From positions 1 to 64,000 of the forward strand of contig JAHCAY010000001.1 of assembly GCA_019634575.1 (NCBI GenBank): a DNA stretch of 64,000 nucleotides, read 5' to 3'. The position numbers and the translations under genes are program-made. The stretch's first letter is position 1. Every line of letters starts with the position of its first letter. This document shows, in pieces, positions 51,500-59,380 of this stretch. The notes under the pieces are model-generated. The model did not search any database, was not told the origin of the DNA, and was given only the letters and a program-made list of their open reading frames with translations. Source of the stretch: Candidatus Didemnitutus sp. Lineage in GTDB: Bacteria > Verrucomicrobiota > Verrucomicrobiia > Opitutales > Opitutaceae.

Positions 51500-52779
51500 G
51501 GGGACGGGAGGCGAGCTGGAAGAGGAGACGGCGCAGGCGCGGGCGCGGCTGCTCCGAGCTGGGCGCGCAAGTAGGAGAGCAGGGGATTCAGCACTTCCGG
51601 CGCGAGCGGCACACGGTGACCGCGCGGCTCCGCTTCCGGATGATATTCGAACGGCGAGCCGAGTTCGCCGAGTCGCGCGCGCAGCACTTTCATCTGGTGC
51701 AGGGCATCGGGAGATTCGGTGGCGTTGATGCTGAGAAACAGCGGCACCGTCGGGCCGCGGAGAAAATCGAGCGCGCCATGCGCGCGCCAGACCTCATTGT
51801 GCGCCGTGCGCTCACCCCACGCAGCTACGTAGCGCGGAATCATCGCGTCGTGCGGGAGCAGATCGAGGTAGGTGAAGCGACCCGAGAGCACGACGGCGCC
51901 CTGCACGTCGCTGGAGACGGCGCGATGCTCGCCGAGCGAGTCGAATTCCGCGTGGCCGCGCGTCGTCGCGAGCAGCAGCGCCATGCCGCTGCCACGCGAG
52001 AAGCCGACCGGGACGATGCGACCGTCAAGCGGCAGCTCCGTGGCGACGGCGCGCAGCGTGCGCACGGCGGCTTTGATGCGTTGCGCGCACTCGGGCATGG
52101 CATCGAGTCCCTTGTAGGGCGCGGGCACGGGATGGTCGGCCATCGCAGCGGCGAAACCCTCGGTCGCCGCGCCCTCGAGCAGCGTGTCGGTGCAGAATTG
52201 CAGCGAGAAGTTGCCCATGCGGTCGGCGTTGTCGCAGGAGAATTCGAGAACCGTGCCGACCGGGCGCGCGGGCTTCGCCGGGTAAAGGATGTCCATCGCG
52301 AGCACGCGTGCGCCGTCGCGGGCGAACGGCACCTCGCGCGCCAGTCGGTAGCCGGCGGGCACGATGAAGATGTGCGCGGGATCGAGTTTCATGTCGGCGA
52401 GAAAAGCGCGCCGGTGAATCGCGGCGCGGAGCTCGGTAAAATCGCGGTTGAGCCACGGCCAGCGCGCGCGGGCATTTTTCGCGTAGTCGAAGATCGCCAC
52501 CCGATAGCCGGTGCGGTCGAAATCGGCGAGGATGGCCTCGTCGCTCTCGGTGCCGATGCGCGGCGCGGCGAGGTTCTTCAGGTAGATGATCAGCGGAGCC
52601 GGTGCGGTCGTGACGTGGGTGGGGTCGCGCAGCTCGACCGGCACATCCGTGCCGGTGGCGGTGCTTTTCCACGCGAGCGGCGCGGCAAGTGCGGTCGCGG
52701 CGAACCAGACAATGCTCACGCCGAGCAGCGCAGCGCGCGCTGCTCGCAGCGGCCGAGTGGCAGGATTCAACGATGGCAC
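51496..52779 (-). CDS. Exported alpha/beta hydrolase with intact nucleophile
   Basis: The 427-residue protein has a signal peptide or anchor (residues about 14-33). It has an alpha/beta hydrolase core with IIYLKNLAAPRIG near the oxyanion strand and VGFSRGSG, where Ser261 is the nucleophile. LFLSINATESPD is the probable Asp/Glu strand, and the catalytic His candidate is in EPRGHRVPL. It has a Pro/Ala-rich tail. The gene overlaps the S9-fold pseudopeptidase by four bases and is divergent from the AraC regulator. Substrate is unknown. Its pairing with a triad-less homologue suggests the two proteins work together. Confidence 0.78.
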   Translation of the reverse strand: MPSLNPATRPLRAARAALLGVSIVWFAATALAAPLAWKSTATGTDVPVELRDPTHVTTAPAPLIIYLKNLAAPRIGTESDEAILADFDRTGYRVAIFDYAKNARARWPWLNRDFTELRAAIHRRAFLADMKLDPAHIFIVPAGYRLAREVPFARDGARVLAMDILYPAKPARPVGTVLEFSCDNADRMGNFSLQFCTDTLLEGAATEGFAAAMADHPVPAPYKGLDAMPECAQRIKAAVRTLRAVATELPLDGRIVPVGFSRGSGMALLLATTRGHAEFDSLGEHRAVSSDVQGAVVLSGRFTYLDLLPHDAMIPRYVAAWGERTAHNEVWRAHGALDFLRGPTVPLFLSINATESPDALHQMKVLRARLGELGSPFEYHPEAEPRGHRVPLAPEVLNPLLSYLRAQLGAAAPAPAPSPLPARLPSP

Positions 52780-52889
52780 GGAAATTTTTCGGCCCGGAGG
52801 ACTGTGGGGGTTGACCTGAAAATATTCTTATCCAATTTCCCGGTTCGCTGCTATCGGTTTTCCCGCTGTTTTTGTCGCGTTCCTAAGAC
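52780..52889. promoter_or_regulatory. Divergent promoter region of hydrolase and AraC regulator
   Basis: This 110-base gap is AT-richer than its flanks. On the plus strand TTGACC at 52811-52816 is a good -35 candidate, but the following sequence gives only weak -10 candidates. Direct repeats typical of AraC sites were not recognised. Confidence 0.35.
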
Positions 52890-53774
52890 TTGCCCTACGT
52901 CTCCTTCGATCCCGATCGTCCCGACTTCACGCCGTATGGATTTTCCTGCGTGCACTGGACGCCTTCGCCCATGCGGCGGCCGGATCACCACAATGAGATC
53001 GAGCTGAACCTGCTCACCAAGGGTCACGTCAGCTACCTGCTCGGCGGGCGCAAGGTGCAGCTCGAGGCCGGTTCGCTCAACGTCTTCTGGGCCGCGATCC
53101 CGCACCAAATCGTCGATTTCGCGAAGGAGACCTCGTATTTCGTCGCGACGATACCGCTCGCGTGGTTCCTGCAGTGCAAGCTGACCGATCGTTTCGTGCA
53201 GCCGTTGCTGCGCGGCGAGGTGCTCACCGAAAAACTCGGCCCGCGAGAACGGCACGACCACGACCTCTTTGCGCAGTGGGAGCAGGATCTCCAGCAACCC
53301 GACGACGATGTGCGCCACGTCGTCATGCTCGAGATGGAGGCGCGCTTGCGGCGCATGATCGGAGCGCTGCCGCTGGCCGTCGGCGCGGCCGGCCCGAAAG
53401 CCAAGGCGCGCGCCACCAGCCTGCAAGGCGGCGAACTCAACAAGGTCGAGCAAATCGCCTGCGTCATCGCCCAGCGCTACACCGAGCAGCTCACCGTGAC
53501 CGAGATCGGCCGCAGCGTCGGCCTGCATCCGAATTACGCGATGGGTCTCTTCAAGAAGGCGTTTGGGACGACGCTGCTCGATTACCTCATGCACCATCGC
53601 ATCTCGCACGCGCAGCGCCTGCTCGCCACGACCGACGACAAGATCGTCGAGGTCGCGTTCGCGTCGGGCTTCAACTCGATCAGCCGCTTCAACGAGACCT
53701 TCCGCCGCGCCTGCGGCTGCACGCCGCGCGAGTATCGTCTGCAGCACGCCATGCACGAGGGAACCAAGAAATGA
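52890..53774 (+). CDS. AraC/MelR-type transcriptional regulator
   Basis: The 294-residue protein has an N-terminal cupin (HHNEIELNLLTKGHVSYLLGG, then AGSLNVFWAAIPHQI) that would bind a sugar, and a C-terminal AraC DNA-binding domain from about residue 195 with two helix-turn-helix units. The first contains VTEIGRSVGLHPNYAMGLFKKAFG; the second contains VEVAFASGFNSISRFNETFRRACGCTPREYR. The overall pattern resembles MelR. The start is TTG 52890 because no ATG precedes the cupin. Its stop overlaps the next gene (ATGA), so it probably controls that beta-helix enzyme and perhaps the divergent hydrolase pair. Confidence 0.92.
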   Translation: MPYVSFDPDRPDFTPYGFSCVHWTPSPMRRPDHHNEIELNLLTKGHVSYLLGGRKVQLEAGSLNVFWAAIPHQIVDFAKETSYFVATIPLAWFLQCKLTDRFVQPLLRGEVLTEKLGPRERHDHDLFAQWEQDLQQPDDDVRHVVMLEMEARLRRMIGALPLAVGAAGPKAKARATSLQGGELNKVEQIACVIAQRYTEQLTVTEIGRSVGLHPNYAMGLFKKAFGTTLLDYLMHHRISHAQRLLATTDDKIVEVAFASGFNSISRFNETFRRACGCTPREYRLQHAMHEGTKK

Positions 53775-55648
53775 AAGCGGCGTGCCTCGCCGCCCTCGCG
53801 CTGGTCGGCGCGCTCGTCGCTGAGGCCGGCGAAATCTGGGTCGCGCCCGCGGGCGCGGATACGAACGCCGGCACGGCGGAAGCGCCGCTCGCCACCGTGT
53901 CCGCCGCGTTGCGCAAGGGCCGCGAATGGCGCCGGCTCAAGGACCCGGCCGCTGCGGACGGCGTGAGCGTCGTCCTGCGCGGTGGCACCTATTCGCTCTA
54001 CGAGCCGATTCTTCTGCGTCCCGAAGACAGCGGCACGGCGACCGCGCCGACGCGGATCGTCGCGGCCCGGGACGAACGTCCGATCGTGAGCGGCGGCGTT
54101 CGCGTGGTGGACTGGCGGCCGGCCGACGAAACGCCTGCGGGGTTGCCCGCCGCCGCGCGTGGTCATGTGTGGGTGGCGCCGTTGCCGATGTTTAACGGAC
54201 GCGCGCTCGAATTCCGGCAACTCTGGGTGACCGGGCGCAAAGCCATCCGCGCGCGCACGCCGAACGGCGACGCGATGGAGCGCCTGACCGGGTGGGACCG
54301 CACGGCGCGCCGTGCGGAATTCCCCGCGAGTCTCGCGCTGCCGGAAGATTTGCGCGGGGTGGAGATGATTCTGCTCCAAGCATGGGAGATCGCCGTGCTG
54401 CGGATAAAGTCGCGCGCCGTGGCCGGCGAGGTCGCGCGCGTGGAGTTTCACGATCCGGAGAGCCGCGTGGAATTTGAGCATCCGTGGCCGCAGCCGCCGA
54501 TGCCGGGTAAAGACGGCAAGAACGCCGCGTTCTTCCTCGCCAACTCGATTGCCTATCTCGACGCGCCCGGCGAGTGGTTCGCCGACCTGCGCGCCGGCGT
54601 TGTCTATTATTGGCCACGCTCGGGCGAGGATCTTGCTCAGGCCGAGGTGATCGCGCCCGCGCTGGAGACGCTCGTCCGCGTCGCCGGCACGCTCGACCGT
54701 CCGGTCGAGCATGTGACGGTCGAGGGCGTCGAGTTCGCGCACACGACGTGGCTGCGTCCGTCGCTGCTCGGCCATGTGCCGTTGCAGGCGGGCTTGTTCA
54801 TGACCGACGCGTATGCGCTGAAGCCGAAAGGCACGCCCGACTGGCGAAGCCTCGACAACCAGGCATGGCTCGGCCGCCCGCCGGCCGCGATCGAAGTGAG
54901 CGGCGCGCGCGACGTGCGTCTGGTCGATTGCACCGTGCGCCACGCGGCCGCGAATGGCATCGATCTGCAATCCGGCGTCCGCGACAGCGCCGTCGAGGGC
55001 TGTGTCGGGCGCGACATCGGCATCAACGGCGTGATGCTCGGCGCGTTTGCCGAGGGAGGATTCGAGGCGCATCTGCCCTACGCGCCGGCCGACGACCGCG
55101 CGGTGGTCTCCGGCATTCGCGTTGCGAACAACCTCATCGCCGATTGCGCCAACGAGGACTGGGGCGGGGTGGCGATCATCGCCGGCTTCGTGCGCGACAC
55201 CGCGATCGAGCACAACGAGGTGCGCGACACATCCTACACGGGCATCAGCCTGGGCTTCGGCTGGACGCGCACGCCGAACGCGATGCGCAACAATCGCGTG
55301 CACGCCAACCTGCTGCGGCGCGTCGCCACGCGCACGGCCGACAACGCCGGCATCTACACGCTCTCGAACCAACCCGGCACGATCGTCAGCGAGAACGTCG
55401 TCGAGCCGATCGTCATGAGCCCCTTCGTGCACGATCCCGAGCACTGGTTCTATCTCTACACCGACGAGGGTTCGTCGTTCATCACCGTGCGCGACAACTG
55501 GTGTCCGGCCGAGCGCTTCCTCAAGAATGCCACCGGCCCGGGCAACGTCTGGTTGAACAACGGTCCGCAGGTCGGCACCGCGATCAAGGCCGCCGCCGGC
55601 CTCGAGCCGGTCTGGCGCGAGCGGCGCGCCGCCGAGCTCGCGCGCTGA
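53771..55648 (+). CDS. Secreted right-handed beta-helix enzyme, GH141-like
   Basis: The 625-residue protein has a signal peptide (residues 1-19). It opens with IWVAPAGADTNAGTAEAPL, the start of many beta-helix glycosidases and lyases, followed by GGTYSLYEPILLRPEDSG and PIVSGGVRVVDW. A jelly-roll insert lies at about residues 120-280. The helix rungs resume at IEVSGARDVRLVDCTVRH, DTAIEHNEVRDTSYTGIS and AGIYTLSNQPGT. This layout matches the GH141 type, which includes the alpha-L-fucosidase acting on rhamnogalacturonan II; PL6-like or other helix enzymes are alternatives. It is translationally coupled to the AraC regulator. A 304-base gap follows. Confidence 0.78.
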   Translation: MKAACLAALALVGALVAEAGEIWVAPAGADTNAGTAEAPLATVSAALRKGREWRRLKDPAAADGVSVVLRGGTYSLYEPILLRPEDSGTATAPTRIVAARDERPIVSGGVRVVDWRPADETPAGLPAAARGHVWVAPLPMFNGRALEFRQLWVTGRKAIRARTPNGDAMERLTGWDRTARRAEFPASLALPEDLRGVEMILLQAWEIAVLRIKSRAVAGEVARVEFHDPESRVEFEHPWPQPPMPGKDGKNAAFFLANSIAYLDAPGEWFADLRAGVVYYWPRSGEDLAQAEVIAPALETLVRVAGTLDRPVEHVTVEGVEFAHTTWLRPSLLGHVPLQAGLFMTDAYALKPKGTPDWRSLDNQAWLGRPPAAIEVSGARDVRLVDCTVRHAAANGIDLQSGVRDSAVEGCVGRDIGINGVMLGAFAEGGFEAHLPYAPADDRAVVSGIRVANNLIADCANEDWGGVAIIAGFVRDTAIEHNEVRDTSYTGISLGFGWTRTPNAMRNNRVHANLLRRVATRTADNAGIYTLSNQPGTIVSENVVEPIVMSPFVHDPEHWFYLYTDEGSSFITVRDNWCPAERFLKNATGPGNVWLNNGPQVGTAIKAAAGLEPVWRERRAAELAR

Positions 55649-55952
55649 GCCCCCCCCTCGCGTCGTCAGCGCGGCACACTGCCTGAAGACTCGTGGCGGC
55701 GCTTGCGCAACTCCCGCGATACGACCGCGCGTGAGGCTGGCCGGAGATGTTGCGCTGAAATCGGCGGTTCGCGGTCCAGATTGCCGCAATTTTCCGGCTT
55801 AGGATTCCGGCGAAATTCGGCGCAAAGGCGGAAGAAACCTCCCGGAAGTTACGATAGGCTTTTCCGGCGGTCCAGCGTGGCCGCGCGCACCCCTTTTTCT
55901 ACTTCCTCAACAGCCCCATTCGGCGCGGCCCGGAACTGCGCCGGTCGTTCCC
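55649..55952. promoter_or_regulatory. Intergenic region upstream of the apiose-like operon
   Basis: This 304-base region separates the beta-helix gene from the isomerase operon. From 55780 to 55860 it is richer in A and T, with an imperfect inverted repeat at 55788-55817 (AATTTTCCGGC facing CCGGCGAAATT) and a TACGAT element at 55850-55855 that could be a -10. These are candidates for the operator and promoter of the downstream operon. No gene is apparent. Confidence 0.35.
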
Positions 55953-57377
55953 ATGAAAAAAACTCCCGTGGCGCTCGGCGTCATCTTCGGCAACCGCGAC
56001 TTCTTCCCCGACCGGCTCGTGCCGGACGCCCGCGCGGACATCACGAAGCTCTTCGGCGAACTTGGCCTCGAGGCCATCATGCTCGACGCGAATGCCACGA
56101 AGCTGGGCAGCGTCGAGACGCACAATGATGCGCGCAAATGCGCCGAACTCTTCCGCCAGCACCGCGACCGCCTCAGCGGCGTCCTCGTGTGCCTGCCGAA
56201 TTTCGGCGATGAGAAGGGTGTGGCCGACACGCTGAAGCTCGCCGGGCTGAACGTGCCCGTGCTCGTGCAAGGTTACCCCGACGACCTCGACAAGCTCGAC
56301 GTCGTGCGCCGCCGCGACTCGTGGTGCGGCAAGATTTCCGTCTGCAACAATCTCCGCCAGGCCGGCATCGCCTACACGCTCACGACGAAGCACGTCGTGC
56401 ATCCGGGCGACGCATCGTTCCGTGCCGACCTTGAGAACTTTGTTGCTGTCTGCCGCGTCGTGCAGGGTCTCCGCCGCGTCCGCATCGGTGCCGTCGGGGC
56501 ACGACCGGGCGCGTTCAACACTGTCCGCTACTCGGAGAAAATTCTCGAGCGTAACGGCATCTCCGTCACCACGGTCGACCTGTCCGAGATTCTCGGCGCC
56601 GCTGGCAAACTCGGTGACAAGGATGCAAAGCTCGTCGCCAAGATCGAAGAAATCCGCGCCTACGCGAATGCCACCGCCGTCCCGCCCGCGAAGCTCGCGC
56701 AGATGGCACGCCTCGGTGTCGTGCTCGACGATTTCGTCGCCGCCCACCACCTCGACGCGACCGCCATCCAGTGCTGGACCTCGCTGCAGGCCAACCACGG
56801 TTGCAACGTCTGCACGTCGATGAGCATGATGAGCGAGAGTCTCCTCCCCAGCGCGTGCGAGGTCGACGTCACCGGCGTGCTCACGATGTATGCGATGCAG
56901 CTCGCGTCGCAGTCGCCGAGCGCGCTCGTCGATTGGAACAACAACTACGGCACCGCGGACGACAAGTGCGTGCTCTTTCATTGCGGCAACTGGGCGAAAT
57001 CGTTCCTGCCCGACGTCAAGATCCTCAACGCGCCCATCCTCGGCTCCACGCTCGGCGTCGAGAACACCTGGGGCGCGCTCGACGGCCGCACGCCGGCCGC
57101 GCCGCTCACCTACAGCCGCATCACGACGGACGACGTTGCCGGCAAGATCCGCACCTACGTCGGCGAAGGCGCGCTCACCAACGACGAACTGAAGACCTTC
57201 GGCAACCGCGCCGTCGCGCACGTGCCGCAGCTGCAAAAACTCATGCGCCACGTCTGCCGCGAGGGCTTCGAGCACCATGTCGTTATGAACGCCTCGCGCA
57301 CCGCCGGCGTGCTCGCCGAGGCCTTCGAGCGCTATCTCGGCTGGGAAGTCTATCACCACGCCGCGCCGCAGGAGTGA
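55953..57377 (+). CDS. L-fucose isomerase-related sugar isomerase, proposed D-apiose isomerase
   Basis: The 474-residue cytoplasmic protein belongs to the L-fucose/L-arabinose isomerase superfamily (COG2407 type). The N-terminal half is a Rossmann-like domain (VALGVIFGNRDFFPD, GVLVCLPNFGDE). The metal-site half contains ATAIQCWTSL, MSMMSESLLPSACEVDVTG and VLFHCGNWAKSFLPD, where the Glu/Asp and His residues correspond to the family's metal ligands. The enzyme converts an aldose to its ketose. Directly downstream, after one base, comes a split transketolase and then an FGGY kinase. That set corresponds to the transketolase route for D-apiose (isomerase, kinase, apulose-4-phosphate transketolase). 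The substrate is inferred; L-fucose, L-arabinose or sulfoquinovose remain possible. Confidence 0.78.
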   Translation: MKKTPVALGVIFGNRDFFPDRLVPDARADITKLFGELGLEAIMLDANATKLGSVETHNDARKCAELFRQHRDRLSGVLVCLPNFGDEKGVADTLKLAGLNVPVLVQGYPDDLDKLDVVRRRDSWCGKISVCNNLRQAGIAYTLTTKHVVHPGDASFRADLENFVAVCRVVQGLRRVRIGAVGARPGAFNTVRYSEKILERNGISVTTVDLSEILGAAGKLGDKDAKLVAKIEEIRAYANATAVPPAKLAQMARLGVVLDDFVAAHHLDATAIQCWTSLQANHGCNVCTSMSMMSESLLPSACEVDVTGVLTMYAMQLASQSPSALVDWNNNYGTADDKCVLFHCGNWAKSFLPDVKILNAPILGSTLGVENTWGALDGRTPAAPLTYSRITTDDVAGKIRTYVGEGALTNDELKTFGNRAVAHVPQLQKLMRHVCREGFEHHVVMNASRTAGVLAEAFERYLGWEVYHHAAPQE

Positions 57378-57378
57378 C

Positions 57379-58212
57379 ATGACCGACCGCGATCTCGCGC
57401 TCAAATCCTTCGCGCTCCGCCGCCGCATGCTGCGCCTCATCCACGAGGCGGGCGCCGGCCACACCGGCGGCGGGTTGTCGTGCCTCGACATCCTGAATAC
57501 GCTCTACCACCGCGTGCTCAACGTCGCGCCCGAGACCGTCGCCTCTCCCACGCGTGATCGCTACGTGCAGAGCAAGGGCCACTGCGTCGAGGCGCTCTAC
57601 GCCGTGATGTCCGACCGCGGCTACTTCCCCGACGCCGACCTGCGCACGGTCTGTCACTACCAGAGTTACTACGTCGGGCATCCGACGCGAAAAATCCGCG
57701 GCATGGAGATGAATACCGGCGCGCTCGGACACGGCTTGCCGATCTGCCTTGGCATGGCGCTCGCCGCGAAGATGGACGGCGAGGCGTTCCGCGTCTTCAC
57801 GCTGCTCGGCGACGGCGAGCTCGCCGAGGGCTCCAACTGGGAGGCCGCCATGGCTGCTGCGCATTACGACTTGGACAACCTCGTTGCCATTCTCGACCAC
57901 AACACGCTTCAAATCACCGGCCACACGCGCGACGTGATGTCGAACGAACCGCTCGACGAGAAGTGGCGCGCGTTCGGCTGGGAAGTCCGCACAGTCGACG
58001 GCCACGATTACGCGCAACTCACCGCTGCACTCACCGCGCCGCATCCCGGCAAGCCGCTCTTCGTGATTGCGAACACCGTGAAGGGCAAGGGCGTCAGCTT
58101 CATGGAAAACGTCGGCAAGTGGCACCACGGTGTCCCGAGCGACGCCGAACTCGCGCAGGCGCTCGCGGAACTCGACGCGGCCGAGCAGAGATTCCGGGAG
58201 GCCTCCGCATGA
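57379..58212 (+). CDS. aptA: Transketolase N-terminal subunit, proposed apulose-4-phosphate transketolase A
   Basis: The 277-residue protein is the thiamine-diphosphate-binding half of a split transketolase. The family opening HEAGAGHTGGGLSCLDIL lies near residue 24, SKGHCVEALYAV near 65, MNTGALGHGLPICLGMA near 113 and the ThDP/metal motif GDGELAEGSNWEAA at about 144-157, with Asn in LDHNTLQ. Late His residues (GKWHHGVP) are also conserved. It forms the active site only with the partner encoded four bases into its stop (ATGA 58209-58212). Split transketolases occur in several roles. Here, beside a fucose-isomerase-type enzyme and an FGGY kinase, the closest known arrangement is AptA/AptB of D-apiose catabolism (apulose 4-phosphate plus G3P to DHAP plus xylulose 5-phosphate). 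Confidence 0.85.
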   Translation: MTDRDLALKSFALRRRMLRLIHEAGAGHTGGGLSCLDILNTLYHRVLNVAPETVASPTRDRYVQSKGHCVEALYAVMSDRGYFPDADLRTVCHYQSYYVGHPTRKIRGMEMNTGALGHGLPICLGMALAAKMDGEAFRVFTLLGDGELAEGSNWEAAMAAAHYDLDNLVAILDHNTLQITGHTRDVMSNEPLDEKWRAFGWEVRTVDGHDYAQLTAALTAPHPGKPLFVIANTVKGKGVSFMENVGKWHHGVPSDAELAQALAELDAAEQRFREASA

Positions 58213-59267
58213 GTGCGCCCGCCCCGTCCATGCTCACGCCCGCCGCGAAGGCGCTGGCCGCGAAACTCGACCTCAAGCAAGGCCGCGCCAATCTCGAGGA
58301 ATTCGCGGACACGTTGCAGGCGCTCGCCACGGCCGACCGGAGCATCGTCGCCGTCACCTCCGACTCGCGCGGCTCAGGCAAGCTCGCTCCTTTCGGCAAA
58401 GCGCTGCCGCGGCAGATCGTCGAAGTCGGCATCGCCGAGCAGAACCTCGTCGGCATCACCGCGGGCCTCGCCGCGTGCGGCAAGAAGGCCTTCGGCGTCT
58501 CGCCGTCGTGTTTCCTCACCGCGCGCTCGCTCGAGCAGATCAAGAACGACGTCTGCTACTCGAACGTCCCCGCGGTGCTCGTCGGCATCAGCGCCGGCGT
58601 CAGCTACGGCGCGCTCGGTTCGACGCACCACTCGCTGCACGACCTCGCCGTGATGCGCGCGATCCACAACATCACGATCATCGCGCCGGCCGACAACTTC
58701 GAGACGCGCGAAGCCGTGCGCTACGCCGGCGCCGCCACGCGGCCGGTTTTTCTCCGTTTCGGCAAGGCTGCCATGCTCGACTTGCCGGGCAGCGCCGCGC
58801 CGTTTGAACCCGGGCGCGCTCGCGTGGTGTTTCCTGGGGAAGGGAACTTGGTGCCGACTCCAGCCGGAGCTGTCGCGAGCAAGCTCGCTCCCACGCACGA
58901 CGTCGCCTTCCTCGCCAGCGGTGAAACCGTCGTCCACGCGGTGCTCGCCGCCGCGGCGCTCGCCGAGCAAGGCGTCAGCGCCCGCGTGCTGAGTTTCCAC
59001 ACCGTCAAGCCGCTCGATGTCGCCGCGGTGCTCGCGGCGGGGCGCGAGTGCCGCGCCATCGTCACGGTCGAGGAGCACATGGTTGCTGGTGGGCTGGGGG
59101 AGGCGGTTGCGTCGACACTGCTCCAAGCCGGCCTCGCGCCGAAGTTCAAGATGGTCGGTTTCCCCGACGAGGACACCGTCACGGGCGCGCAGGCCGATCT
59201 CTTCCGGCACTACGGGATCAGCATGGAGTCCCTGCGCGACACCGCGCTCGCACTGCTGGCTCCCTGA
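58209..59267 (+). CDS. aptB: Transketolase C-terminal subunit, proposed apulose-4-phosphate transketolase B
   Basis: The 352-residue protein carries the pyrimidine-binding and C-terminal domains of transketolase. Residues 1-30 are an extension. VAVTSDSRGSG follows near residue 55, the cofactor-activating Glu in VEVGIAEQNLVGITAG near 80, SYGALGSTHHSLHD near 140 and the C-terminal domain DVAFLASGETVVHAVLAA from about residue 231. The loop before that domain is about 20 residues longer than expected and contains a REP-like palindrome encoding AVASKLAPT. The insertion preserves the frame and lies between domains, so the enzyme is probably still functional. It pairs with the upstream subunit. Confidence 0.85.
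   Translation: MSAPAPSMLTPAAKALAAKLDLKQGRANLEEFADTLQALATADRSIVAVTSDSRGSGKLAPFGKALPRQIVEVGIAEQNLVGITAGLAACGKKAFGVSPSCFLTARSLEQIKNDVCYSNVPAVLVGISAGVSYGALGSTHHSLHDLAVMRAIHNITIIAPADNFETREAVRYAGAATRPVFLRFGKAAMLDLPGSAAPFEPGRARVVFPGEGNLVPTPAGAVASKLAPTHDVAFLASGETVVHAVLAAAALAEQGVSARVLSFHTVKPLDVAAVLAAGRECRAIVTVEEHMVAGGLGEAVASTLLQAGLAPKFKMVGFPDEDTVTGAQADLFRHYGISMESLRDTALALLAP
58872..58894. repeat. REP-like palindrome inside the transketolase subunit gene
   Basis: This is a nearly exact copy (reverse orientation) of the REP-like unit also found at 3642-3665. The palindrome is GTCGCGAGCAAGCTCGCTCC followed by CAC. It is in frame and encodes the interdomain loop of the transketolase C-terminal subunit at about residues 222-229. 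The preceding 50 bases are also poorly conserved loop sequence. Confidence 0.85.
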
Positions 59268-59276
59268 ATTCTGAAA

Positions 59277-59360
59277 AACCACGAATGAACACGAACGGAC
59301 ACGAATCGGCTGTAGGTGTCATTTCCGGGCATTCGTGTTCATTCGTGTTCACTCGTGGTT
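59277..59360. repeat. Large inverted repeat between transketolase and kinase genes
   Basis: Left arm 59277-59306 and right arm 59331-59360 are 30 bases each and complementary with three mismatches, around a 24-base loop. Each arm is built of three near-repeats of a ten-base unit containing ACACGAA or its complement. The element starts nine bases after the transketolase stop and ends 20 bases before the kinase ATG. It is AT-richer than the genes around it. It may be a dispersed hairpin element and could stabilise or attenuate the transcript. Confidence 0.88.
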
Positions 59361-59380
59361 AAAACTGGTTCGCGAATACC

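Noticed and set aside
53771..55648. Pectate lyase assignment for the beta-helix gene next to AraC
   Set aside because: The opening motif and large jelly-roll insert fit GH141-like enzymes better, and no PL1 or PL3 calcium-site pattern was seen.
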